DNA from: an uncultured Lachnospiraceae bacterium
Lineage (GTDB): Bacteria; Bacillota; Clostridia; Lachnospirales; Lachnospiraceae
Assembly: GCA_934432885.1 (NCBI GenBank)
Contig: CAKRYY010000002.1
Span: 1-64,000, forward strand
Length of the DNA stretch: 64,000 bases
Direction of reading: 5' to 3'
A program made the translations under genes and the position numbers. Under the pieces are notes generated by a model, which was not told where the DNA came from, searched no databases, and saw only the letters and a list, made by a program, of their open reading frames with translations. Positions 43,781 through 51,954 of this stretch are shown piece by piece. Position 1 is the stretch's first letter; every line of letters begins with the position of its first letter.

Positions 43781-45030
43781 CCTCTGCCTGCAAAATTGAA
43801 ATCACTTGTCTCAATACTGTCTCTTACAAGGAAAAGACCTGTCTTTTCCTGATAGAAATAAACCTTCGGCATACGTCTGCTCAGGAACAGATAAATCCCT
43901 TCTGTGATAGAGTAGGCACCGATATTATGAAAAATCAATATATCATCCAGTTCAAGATTATGCAGGCCTGCTTTTCGTATCAGAACATCTGCAAAGGTAC
44001 AAAGAGAGCCACAGATACACCAGTCTCTGTAAGCGTCCGCTTCCTCCTGCGGCATGTTATCAGCATCTGCCGGCTTTTTAACTTCCTCACAGAAGTCCTC
44101 CTTCTTATGGTAATGAGTCAGCATCGGAAGCCGCATTGCCATATTCTGTCCATAGTAATTTACGTGGTTGATACCGCCGTCAATCAGTGCAAAGCCTCTG
44201 CCCTCATTTTCTTTTATGTCCACAATAGAAGCCGCATAATGCCCGCAGCCGGAAGCAAGGTATCTCCCCAGCTCAAAAACAAAATGGTATTTATCTCCCC
44301 GCTCCTCCAAAAAAGAAACCAGCATTTCCAGCTCCCCATAGGGAGCGTCAAAATCCTCACCCACAAAATAGGGTACCTTTAACCCCGGGCCATACTCTAT
44401 TGTCTGCGCCAGAAAACCATACTTTGTCTCCAGCATTTTGACATATTCCAGAATAAATTCCAGCTCTTCCAGTGTTTTTTTCAGCTTTTTCTGTGTTCCG
44501 GTAAAATACTGCACACCCACTATCTGCAGATACGGATAAGCTTCCCTCTCGGCAATGATTTTCTGAAGCTGTATGCTATCTATGCCAAACTGTGCGCCAC
44601 TTGAAAGACGGGGTAGCACCTTCAAAACCTCTTTTCTTTCCTCAGCACACTCCCGCACCAGTTCAAACTGTCTGACAGATTCCAGCGTAATAACGCCAAC
44701 GCCTGCCTCCACTGCGCGGTAAATATCCTCTTTTTGTTTATTGACACCGGAAAATACAATTTTTTCAGTATTTATGCCTGCGCGAAGACAGATTGCAAGC
44801 TCTCCCGGCGAGCAGACCTCATATTTTTCCAAATAGGCATCCATCGGCTCTATCAAAAAAGGATTCGCTTTTATTGCATAGCAAAGCGTCATATTTTCCA
44901 AAAGCCGGCATTTTACATTGCGGATATGCTCACACAGCGCATCTGTATCAAATACATAAAAAGGCGTCTTCTCCTTCTGGCTGCTTTTTAAGCGGCAGAT
45001 TTCCTTTTGCAGGGCTTCCTTTTGCTTCAT
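43777..45030 (-). CDS. PLP-dependent decarboxylase family enzyme (LysA/ODC fold type III)
   Basis: 417 residues: alanine-racemase-like barrel and C-terminal beta domain. PLP Lys54 in CYAIKANP, the glycine loop HFVFELGRYLASG in place of the EPGR phosphate loop, Cys344 in CGSLCTFADVL and Tyr373 in IGAYS are visible. The segment that in LysA reads G-H-x-H-x-G-S-Q is GVQYFTGTQ (172-180), so the His that stacks on PLP is Gln. It overlaps the adenylation gene and the AT3 gene by four bases each. A similar ligase plus decarboxylase pairing is known from exosortase-linked polysaccharide loci. It may decarboxylate or racemise the amino acid used by the adenylation enzyme. Confidence 0.85.
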   Translation of the reverse strand: MKQKEALQKEICRLKSSQKEKTPFYVFDTDALCEHIRNVKCRLLENMTLCYAIKANPFLIEPMDAYLEKYEVCSPGELAICLRAGINTEKIVFSGVNKQKEDIYRAVEAGVGVITLESVRQFELVRECAEERKEVLKVLPRLSSGAQFGIDSIQLQKIIAEREAYPYLQIVGVQYFTGTQKKLKKTLEELEFILEYVKMLETKYGFLAQTIEYGPGLKVPYFVGEDFDAPYGELEMLVSFLEERGDKYHFVFELGRYLASGCGHYAASIVDIKENEGRGFALIDGGINHVNYYGQNMAMRLPMLTHYHKKEDFCEEVKKPADADNMPQEEADAYRDWCICGSLCTFADVLIRKAGLHNLELDDILIFHNIGAYSITEGIYLFLSRRMPKVYFYQEKTGLFLVRDSIETSDFNFAGRG

Positions 45031-46571
45031 ACCTTCTCCTTCTGTGGCTTTTCCAAAAGCGTCTTTTTCAGCCGCACTCTGTCTATCTTACCATGTTCGC
45101 TCATCGGCAGCTTTTCATAATATTCATATCGGTTAGGGAACATGTACTTCGGAATATAATCTGCAAGCCCCAATGCAATCTCTTTTTTACATTCCTCTGC
45201 CGCCTGATAAAACAGTACAATCTTTCCTTCTGCTTCATCATAAAGACAGCAGGCATTCTCAATAAACGGAAGCGCATTTACTGCAATTTCCACTTCTCCA
45301 AGCTCAATGCGGTGTCCCATGTGCTTGATCTGATAATCTCTTCTGGACGCAAACATCAGCTCACCCCGCGCATTGTAGCTGCCTAAATCTCCGGTATGAT
45401 AAACCTTTTCCTCGTAAGCATTCTGGAAAGGGCTCTGGGTAAACGCTTCCTTTGTTTTTTCCGGATTTCCATAATATCCAAGCGCCAGAGAAGTACCCCT
45501 GACGCAGATTTCTCCTACCTCACCCGGCTCTGTTACAAGCCTTCCATCCTCTGAATTCCAGAGATATACCTGTGTATTACGAAATGCCCTTCCGATTGGC
45601 AGTGCCTCTGTCAGGGAGAATTCCCTGTCAACAATATAATACGTACAATTACAGGTAATTTCAGTAGGTCCGTACAGGTTTACAAACTGCGCCTCTTTTA
45701 CGTGCTCCTGCCAATACTTAAGCACCTTTACCGGCATTACCTCCCCGGAAAACATAATCAGGCGCAGATACTTCGGCACACTTTTTTCAAAGGTTTTGAA
45801 ATTCTCCACAATATGAAGCGCCGAAACCGCCCATATAATGGTATTCACACTCCTGTCATTCAGATAATCAATCAGCTGACCCGGAAATGAAAAATATTTT
45901 TTAGGAATCACTTCTACGGTAGCGCCCATCCGCAGCGCATTATAAATATCCTTAACGGACACATCAAAATCAAATGGCGCCTGATTACCGAATACTGCTT
46001 CCTTCGGGAAGGCAAACGCTGTCTGAAACTGCTCTACCAGATCGACTACCGAGCGATGGTTTACCAACACCCCTTTGGGAATTCCTGTAGAGCCGGAGGT
46101 AAAGATTGCATACAACGGATCTGTATCCAATGCCGCTTCCCTGATGTCTGCAAGCGCTTCCTCCGCTATCTGCTTCTGCTCCATAAGCTGCTCATACGAA
46201 TACAGGGCAGTGCCGTTAAGCTCCAGATACGGTTTTTCTCTCTTCGGCATACTCTGCAATACCATGACGGGCTGAAGCGTCTGAAAAATCAATTCAATTC
46301 GATGTCTGGGCAGTGTAAAATCCACCGGCACGTAAAAGTTACCGCTTGCCACAACGCCAAGAAACAGTTCTATCGAGCGTATATTCCTGTCAATCAGCAC
46401 TGCAATCGGACGGTTTTTAAAGCTGCCGCAATTTATAATATAAGAAGCAATACGTTTTACATTCTGTAAAAGCTCGCTGTAAGATACACGCTCCTTCTCA
46501 TCTGCAAGAGCGGTTTTCTGCGGCATATCCTTTGCCGCGGCATCCAGCCATTCCAATACGTTGATTGTCAT
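45027..46571 (-). CDS. Amino-acid adenylation enzyme (DltA-like)
   Basis: 514-residue stand-alone adenylation domain. Motifs: FTSGSTGIPKG (157-167), FDFDVSVKD whose Asp in FDVS normally holds the alpha-amino group, NLYGPTE (298-304), YHTGDLG, QIKHMGHRIELGE and the catalytic Lys in SEHGKIDR. It should activate an amino acid with ATP and load it on a carrier, but the protein ends after the Lys motif without a carrier domain and no separate carrier gene is visible. ATG at 46571 has GGAGG five bases upstream. First gene of the long operon reading to 32166; promoter at 46647-46675. Confidence 0.9.
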   Translation of the reverse strand: MTINVLEWLDAAAKDMPQKTALADEKERVSYSELLQNVKRIASYIINCGSFKNRPIAVLIDRNIRSIELFLGVVASGNFYVPVDFTLPRHRIELIFQTLQPVMVLQSMPKREKPYLELNGTALYSYEQLMEQKQIAEEALADIREAALDTDPLYAIFTSGSTGIPKGVLVNHRSVVDLVEQFQTAFAFPKEAVFGNQAPFDFDVSVKDIYNALRMGATVEVIPKKYFSFPGQLIDYLNDRSVNTIIWAVSALHIVENFKTFEKSVPKYLRLIMFSGEVMPVKVLKYWQEHVKEAQFVNLYGPTEITCNCTYYIVDREFSLTEALPIGRAFRNTQVYLWNSEDGRLVTEPGEVGEICVRGTSLALGYYGNPEKTKEAFTQSPFQNAYEEKVYHTGDLGSYNARGELMFASRRDYQIKHMGHRIELGEVEIAVNALPFIENACCLYDEAEGKIVLFYQAAEECKKEIALGLADYIPKYMFPNRYEYYEKLPMSEHGKIDRVRLKKTLLEKPQKEKV

Positions 46572-46646
46572 TCTTTCCTCCATTTTTATCTCTATTGCTC
46601 TGCTGCATCATGAAACAGAGTAATCCTTCTACATAAAATCTACATA

Positions 46647-46675
46647 ATTGTAGCATTTCTGCCATGCACTTGCAA
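46647..46675 (-). promoter_or_regulatory. Promoter of the adenylation/MBOAT operon
   Basis: Minus strand TTGCAA (46675-46670), 17 bases, TACAAT (46652-46647). The transcript would begin about 70 bases before the adenylation-gene ATG. Divergent from the promoter at 46724-46752. Confidence 0.7.
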
Positions 46676-46723
46676 GGCTGGGCTGATAAGGCGCAAAATT
46701 TCCTCCTCTCATACCGCCCAGAA

Positions 46724-46752
46724 TTGACACTCACTGTAAAATATATCATAAT
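46724..46752 (+). promoter_or_regulatory. Promoter of the 46789 operon
   Basis: TTGACA at 46724-46729, 17 bases, CATAAT at 46747-46752. A perfect -35 and a near-perfect -10, 36 bases before the ATG. Confidence 0.8.
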
Positions 46753-46788
46753 AGCCTAAAAGAATATTTTATCGGAAAGGACGTTTTC

Positions 46789-47457
46789 ATGGACAGCAAG
46801 CTTCTAAAAAAACTGTTTTCCTTTTATCCATATCTGATTGTTTTGCTCGTTTTTCTTCTTTGTCTCTGCGTATGGCCCCTGCGGCTGTTCGGGCATACTA
46901 TATACGAAAATACCTCCTCAGAGGAGGGCATCTTTCCCAATCTGGAGCTTTCCGGCGGTGAAGCTGCATCCGGGCAGTTTTACCCGGCGCATGCAAGGCT
47001 TGAGAGCATTTCCTTTCAGTTTTTAAGCAGCGGCTCGGCTAAGGACGGCAAGGTCACACTTTCCCTGACCGACATCGCTGGCACGCCCATCTGTGAAACG
47101 ACGCTTACGTCCGGTGACATCATGAACTACAGATGGGTCAGCTTTCCCATAGAGCAGACGCTTTCAACCGATAACTGCTATGTCTGGAGCCTTCAGGCGC
47201 AGGACTACGAGGATGCTTCCCTTGCGCTTTATACAGGTTCTCCCCTTATCGGTCCTGAGGCAGAGCTGACGGATACGACAGGCTTTTACTATAACTGGAT
47301 TCCCCATGACAATCTTACCTGTGCTATCCGCTTCTCTTATACTGACAAGATTGATTCTGCCCACAAGCTTGCATATTGGGCAGCCTTTGTTCTGTTTGGC
47401 ATGCTGCTGTATGCTGCCTGCCGCCGAATTGAGACTATGCAGGAGGATGTGAAATGA
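46789..47457 (+). CDS. Bitopic membrane protein with extracellular beta domain
   Basis: 222 residues, family not recognised. An N-terminal helix (about 11-30), an extracellular beta-sandwich of about 150 residues (LESISFQFLSSGSAKDGKVTLSLTD pattern) and a C-terminal helix (about 192-208). Such jelly-roll domains are usually inserted in the first outer loop of GT-C glycosyltransferases. Here it is a separate gene overlapping the large membrane protein by four bases, so the two probably form a complex. RBS AAAGGA. Confidence 0.7.
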   Translation: MDSKLLKKLFSFYPYLIVLLVFLLCLCVWPLRLFGHTIYENTSSEEGIFPNLELSGGEAASGQFYPAHARLESISFQFLSSGSAKDGKVTLSLTDIAGTPICETTLTSGDIMNYRWVSFPIEQTLSTDNCYVWSLQAQDYEDASLALYTGSPLIGPEAELTDTTGFYYNWIPHDNLTCAIRFSYTDKIDSAHKLAYWAAFVLFGMLLYAACRRIETMQEDVK

Positions 47458-49703
47458 TACAGAATATATGCAAAAAAATAATTCCCTATCTCCTGTTTCT
47501 CGCAGCTGGTATCTTTTTTCTGCTGATGTCAGATGAAAGCAGGATTCCTGTTACCGTAGATGCCATCAATATGGAAAAGAGCGCAGGCTACGAGGATGGA
47601 ACCGCTATCGGCCTTACTCCGGACAGCCAGTTCTCAGGAAAAATGCTGAGCGGTCCTGATTACCTGTTGGATGCAGGATCCTACCGTCTTGGCGTGGCTT
47701 ACCGCACAGACCATGAAGGGGATACCTTTACCGTCTATGATAATGGACGTGAAATCGAAACCTTTGACTTACATGCAGACGCTACCTATCAGGAATTTCC
47801 GGTCACGCTTGAGAAATCCTCCCTTGCCTTTACCTACGAAATAAACTATGGCGGAAGCAGCTCGCTCCTTATCCAGAGTGTAACGCTGATTCCGGAGGGA
47901 AGATTTTACCGTGATACCGATTTTCTGATTGTGCTTTTAATCATCCTGACTGCACTCTTTGCGCTGTGGAGATTTCTTTCCACAAACAGTGCCCGTATAC
48001 GTGAGGATTATACACTTCTTACCCTGCTTGGAATCGGATTGTTTGCATGTCTTCCCTATCTGAATACAGGACTTAACTGGGCAATCGATTTGTGCTATCA
48101 CCTGATTCGGATTGAGGGCATTAAAGACGCTCTGCTTGCAGGACAGTTTCCTGTTATCCTCTATCCTGAGGCAATGCAGGGAAACGGCTATTTAAATACA
48201 ATGTATCCAAATCTGTTTTTGTATATCCCTGCACTTTTAAGACTACAGGGGGTTTCTCTTGCAGACAGCTTTAAGTTCCTTATTTTTGTCTGCAATTTTG
48301 CAACTGCATTTTTGACCTACCACTGCACAAAAACCATTGGCGGCTCACAGAAAGCGGCGCTCCTTGCTTCCCTGCTTTATACCTGCTGCCCTTATCGCTT
48401 TACCAATATCTATGCAAGAGGCGCAGTCGGTGAATTTCTTGCAATGACCTTTTTTCCCCTCGTCTTTGCCGGTCTCTATCATATTTTGATTGGCAACCGG
48501 AAAAAATGGGGATATCTGACGCTTGGAATGGTGGGACTTTTGCACTGCCACATTCTAAGTGTAACGCTTGGAGGTATTTTCTGTGCGCTCTTTTGTGTTC
48601 TTTATATAAAAGAGCTGCTGATGCAGAAACGCATCCTTCAGCTCGGCGCTGCTGCCGGTATGAGCCTTTTGCTTGGCATTGGCTTCCTCGTTCCTTTTCT
48701 GGATTTTTATAAAAACGAGGATTTATGGATGGATGCGCTTGCATTTGGCAGCTTTGAAGAGTACTCCCTTAATTTATCAGGCTTGTTTGGACTGCAGACC
48801 ACCGGCGATTACTATGTGCTCACGCTGGGCATCCCGCTCGCCGTATGCTTTATCGTTTCGCTTGCCTATCTCCTGTTTGAGCATAAGGAAGAAAAGAATC
48901 CCTGCCGCAGGCTGCAGGAGGGTTATCTGTATGCACTCTTTCTTCTGGGCGCTTTCCTGACCTTTATGATGCTTTCCTTCTTCCCTGGCTGGGAAATGAT
49001 GACGCTGCCTTCCCTGAAGCTGGTTCTTGAAAAGATACAGTTTGCATGGAGACTGCTTGGCCCCGTCAGCCTGCTGTTTGCACTTACAGGCAGTATTCTG
49101 CTGTTCCGCTCCCGCATGCTGCGGAAATACAGCCGTATCCTGTTTGTGGCTTTGGCAGGAATCTGTCTTTTATCCGCTACCCGTTTTAAGGACGGAGATT
49201 TTGCTTATGCTTCAGACGCTGTCTATACGCTTGGTCATGAAAGCAAGCTCATCGGAATTCCAAAAGGAAAAAATACCGTTGTATATCCATTTGAATGGCG
49301 TCTGCGCCACACCATAGATGCCGACATTGTTACGAAGCCGCAGCTTTCGGAAGATGCAAAAATAAGTGACGCTGCTTATGCGCGGGAAGGCTTTACCAGC
49401 ACACTTTCCTATACCTGCAATTCCTCCGGACAGTATATTGAGCTTCCTGTTACCTACTACAAAGGCTATCAGGCTCTGGACGAGGCAAATAAACCAGTTT
49501 TACTGGAAAATGGATACAATAACAGAATCCGGATTCCACTCGCAGATGATGGCATAACGCATACCGTGACAGTGCGTTATGTGCTTCCAGCCTCCTATAT
49601 CATCGCTACATGGATCTCACTTCTGACTGCTGTGCTTTGGCTGCTTGCCCCTGGCATCAGAAAATTACTTCTTATCAGAAAGGAAAACGCACATGTTAGA
49701 TAA
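47454..49703 (+). CDS. Large membrane protein of the PTPS-related/GT-C type
   Basis: 749 residues: first helix, an extracellular beta domain (about 30-155), then about ten helices and a soluble tail closed by another helix. The stretch DLCYHLIRIEGIKDALLAGQ, then FPVILYPEAMQGNGY and LFLYIPALL, is characteristic of the membrane domain known as 6-pyruvoyl-tetrahydropterin synthase-related, which is a GT-C-like fold and not a pterin enzyme. It lies in one operon with the preceding beta-domain protein and the DPM1-like GT2, the likely donor maker. Confidence 0.8.
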   Translation: MIQNICKKIIPYLLFLAAGIFFLLMSDESRIPVTVDAINMEKSAGYEDGTAIGLTPDSQFSGKMLSGPDYLLDAGSYRLGVAYRTDHEGDTFTVYDNGREIETFDLHADATYQEFPVTLEKSSLAFTYEINYGGSSSLLIQSVTLIPEGRFYRDTDFLIVLLIILTALFALWRFLSTNSARIREDYTLLTLLGIGLFACLPYLNTGLNWAIDLCYHLIRIEGIKDALLAGQFPVILYPEAMQGNGYLNTMYPNLFLYIPALLRLQGVSLADSFKFLIFVCNFATAFLTYHCTKTIGGSQKAALLASLLYTCCPYRFTNIYARGAVGEFLAMTFFPLVFAGLYHILIGNRKKWGYLTLGMVGLLHCHILSVTLGGIFCALFCVLYIKELLMQKRILQLGAAAGMSLLLGIGFLVPFLDFYKNEDLWMDALAFGSFEEYSLNLSGLFGLQTTGDYYVLTLGIPLAVCFIVSLAYLLFEHKEEKNPCRRLQEGYLYALFLLGAFLTFMMLSFFPGWEMMTLPSLKLVLEKIQFAWRLLGPVSLLFALTGSILLFRSRMLRKYSRILFVALAGICLLSATRFKDGDFAYASDAVYTLGHESKLIGIPKGKNTVVYPFEWRLRHTIDADIVTKPQLSEDAKISDAAYAREGFTSTLSYTCNSSGQYIELPVTYYKGYQALDEANKPVLLENGYNNRIRIPLADDGITHTVTVRYVLPASYIIATWISLLTAVLWLLAPGIRKLLLIRKENAHVR

Positions 49704-50652
49704 AATCGCCGTCCTGATTCCCTGCTATAACGAAGCACAAACCATTGAAAAGGTCGTTACCGATGCAAAGCAGGCGCTGCCTGAGGCTGTCATCTATGTC
49801 TATGACAATAATTCCACCGACGATACCGCAGCGATTGCCAAAAATGCCGGAGCGATTGTCCGCAAAGAATATCAGCAGGGAAAAGGCAACGTGATACGGC
49901 GTATGTTCCGTGAAATTGATGCACAGTGTTACCTGCTCATAGACGGGGATGACACCTATCCTTTAGAGCATGCAAGAGAAATGACAGACCGCGTCCTTTC
50001 GCGTCATGCCGATATGGTTGTCGGCGACAGATTGTCCTCCACCTATTTTTCAGAGAATAAGCGTCCCTTCCATAATTTCGGGAACTCTCTGGTTCGTGCC
50101 AGCATCAACCGGCTTTTTCATTCCGACATCAAAGACATTATGACCGGCTATCGGGCATTTGGATATTCCTTTGTCAAGACCTTCCCTGTTCTTTCACAGG
50201 GCTTTGAAATTGAAACAGAAATGACGATTCATGCGGTCTACAACCACATGCAGATTGAAAATGTAATCGTTGATTACAGAGACAGACCCAGCGGAAGTGT
50301 TTCCAAGCTGAATACCTATTCCGATGGATTCCGGGTGCTGCGTATGATTCTGCGCCTCTTTAAGACTTACAAGCCGCTTGCCTTTTTTTCCATGATTGCG
50401 CTTTTTTTAATGCTGCTGGCTGCCGGCTTCTTTGTTCCGGTCTTTCTCAAGTTTCTGGAAACACATCTGGTGCTTCAGATTCCTACGCTTGTTGTCTGCG
50501 GGTTTGTTACACTTGCCGCAATCCAGGCATTTTTCGCCGGTCTGATTCTAAGCAATATGAGCGAAACCAACAGAAGGGATTTTGAATACCAGTTTCAGAG
50601 AACTTCAGACGTCTACAAAAGATTAAAGCAGGAACAGAATCTGGAAGAATAA
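49693..50652 (+). CDS. DPM1-like glycosyltransferase with membrane tail
   Basis: 319 residues. GT2 domain with AVLIPCYNEAQTIEKVV, YVYDNNSTDDTA, LIDGDDTYPLEHA (DXD) and DIMTGYRAFGYSF, then two C-terminal helices (about 228-290). It should transfer a sugar to undecaprenyl phosphate for the GT-C protein upstream. ATG at 49693 overlaps the previous gene by 11 bases and has AAAGGA nine bases upstream. Transcription likely stops at the hairpin 50703-50742. Confidence 0.92.
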   Translation: MLDKIAVLIPCYNEAQTIEKVVTDAKQALPEAVIYVYDNNSTDDTAAIAKNAGAIVRKEYQQGKGNVIRRMFREIDAQCYLLIDGDDTYPLEHAREMTDRVLSRHADMVVGDRLSSTYFSENKRPFHNFGNSLVRASINRLFHSDIKDIMTGYRAFGYSFVKTFPVLSQGFEIETEMTIHAVYNHMQIENVIVDYRDRPSGSVSKLNTYSDGFRVLRMILRLFKTYKPLAFFSMIALFLMLLAAGFFVPVFLKFLETHLVLQIPTLVVCGFVTLAAIQAFFAGLILSNMSETNRRDFEYQFQRTSDVYKRLKQEQNLEE

Positions 50653-50699
50653 AAAAAGAGTTTGCTCGCAGACTCTCTGTGCGCGAGCGGTGCCTGCAA
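50652..50699. repeat. 48-bp dispersed hairpin element, copy 2
   Basis: 45 of 48 bases match the element at 25325-25372. Stem GAGTTTGC / GCAGACTC with a G-U pair. It lies just after the stop of the GT2 gene and just before a terminator-like hairpin, in the gap of two convergent genes. Confidence 0.85.
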
Positions 50700-50702
50700 C
50701 TC

Positions 50703-50742
50703 AAAATGGAACCAATAGACAGCTGTCTAAGGGTTCCATTTT
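50703..50742. terminator. Bidirectional terminator between convergent genes
   Basis: Perfect 11-bp inverted repeat AAAATGGAACC (50703-50713) / GGTTCCATTTT (50732-50742), with AGACAGCTGTCT as an inner palindrome and T-runs on the right. The right arm is also the coding end of the minus-strand flippase gene. Confidence 0.7.
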
Positions 50743-51953
50743 TTCATATAAGCAGCAAAATGTATCAAAAACCAGAGCAGCGTTACCAGGCTGGAGAAAA
50801 ACAGCGCCACATTTACACCGTCCACGCCAAGCCACATAATACAGGGGTAGGACAATATGGCAGCAGCCAAAACACCAGCTCCTGCACCAAGCAAAAGTCC
50901 CCTTCCATCCCGCAGCACGGTCAAAAGCATTCCCATAAACCAAATCATTGCGATGATTCCGCAGCAGGCTACCGTCGGTAAAAGCAGATACGCATAAGGC
51001 TCAATGCTCTCCGTAAAGAGAAGCACAAGCGCCCATCTGCCAAGCAGCGCGCTTCCACCAAGCGCTGCTGCAACCAAAGCACAGATTGCCGCAGTCAGCT
51101 TTCCAAATAGCGTCAGGAATTTCTTTTTTTCATTTTCTGCCAGATATTCAGAAAACAGTGCTGTAAAGGTCGTAAAAATATAAGAGGCAAAAAGCTGGAT
51201 TACGGAAGCCGGAATTGCCGCTGAGCTATAATAGCCGAGCATCTCTCCGCCCTCCAGCCTCTCCAGAAAGTATCTGGTAATCGGGACCGTTGCATTTAAG
51301 CAGACCGCATACAGGAAAAGTGGAAAACACTCCCTTGTCAGCGCTAAAAGAGGCGCAGATGAAAAATTCAGACGAAAGTGCGTATAGCCATACGCCTTTG
51401 GTATATCAAATGCAAAAAGCACCATATATGCGGCCAAAGCCATCGCAGCAGTCGTTATCCCCAGATTTCCTGTCAGCTTCACCCCTGCCAGAAACAAAAG
51501 CAGTGTCAGAATTCCCCGCATCAGGAATGATTTTCCGGCAGTGTCCAGTCTCCACACGCGCTGGTCAATCCCATGAAATACATCGGCAATGGGTTCACTT
51601 AACCGATAAAGCATAAACAGCAGGAGAAACCCTGTTACATACATCGTATAACCATTGCTGAAAACAAATACCGCATACAGGATAAAGGCAGCGATGGCTG
51701 CAAGCAGCCTGTGCGTTACATAGACATCCGCCGTATATTTTTCATTCTGATCGGAAACCTGAAAATTCCGGATGCTGAAATAAGCTATATTGGTAAATAC
51801 GTTTGTCAGGGAAAGCCCCAGTGACAAGTATCCTGCCTGTGTATAATCTGCAAGCCGGACAATCAAAATCGTCATCGCCCACTGTGCGGCGATAAAGCCT
51901 GTCGATCCAATCACGTTCCATAGCATATTTCTGCGAATGACATCCGTTTTCAT
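50727..51953 (-). CDS. Second Wzx-type flippase
   Basis: 408-residue MOP-superfamily protein with about 12 helices, starting MKTDVIRRNMLWNVIGSTG and containing the typical middle segments VFHGIDQRVWRLD and FTTFTALFSEYLAENEKKKF. The ATG at 51953 has GAGG nine bases upstream and lies right at the stop of the CotH gene; the longer frame to 52097 would run through CotH coding sequence. It probably flips a lipid-linked oligosaccharide made by the GT4 enzymes nearby. Confidence 0.87.
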   Translation of the reverse strand: MKTDVIRRNMLWNVIGSTGFIAAQWAMTILIVRLADYTQAGYLSLGLSLTNVFTNIAYFSIRNFQVSDQNEKYTADVYVTHRLLAAIAAFILYAVFVFSNGYTMYVTGFLLLFMLYRLSEPIADVFHGIDQRVWRLDTAGKSFLMRGILTLLLFLAGVKLTGNLGITTAAMALAAYMVLFAFDIPKAYGYTHFRLNFSSAPLLALTRECFPLFLYAVCLNATVPITRYFLERLEGGEMLGYYSSAAIPASVIQLFASYIFTTFTALFSEYLAENEKKKFLTLFGKLTAAICALVAAALGGSALLGRWALVLLFTESIEPYAYLLLPTVACCGIIAMIWFMGMLLTVLRDGRGLLLGAGAGVLAAAILSYPCIMWLGVDGVNVALFFSSLVTLLWFLIHFAAYMKKWNP

Positions 51954-51954
51954 C

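Noticed and set aside
46498..46749. 83-residue minus-strand open frame upstream of the adenylation gene, considered as the missing carrier protein
   Set aside because: It overlaps the adenylation gene in another frame, is rich in Cys, Arg and Gln, and has no DSL-type phosphopantetheine site or helical pattern.
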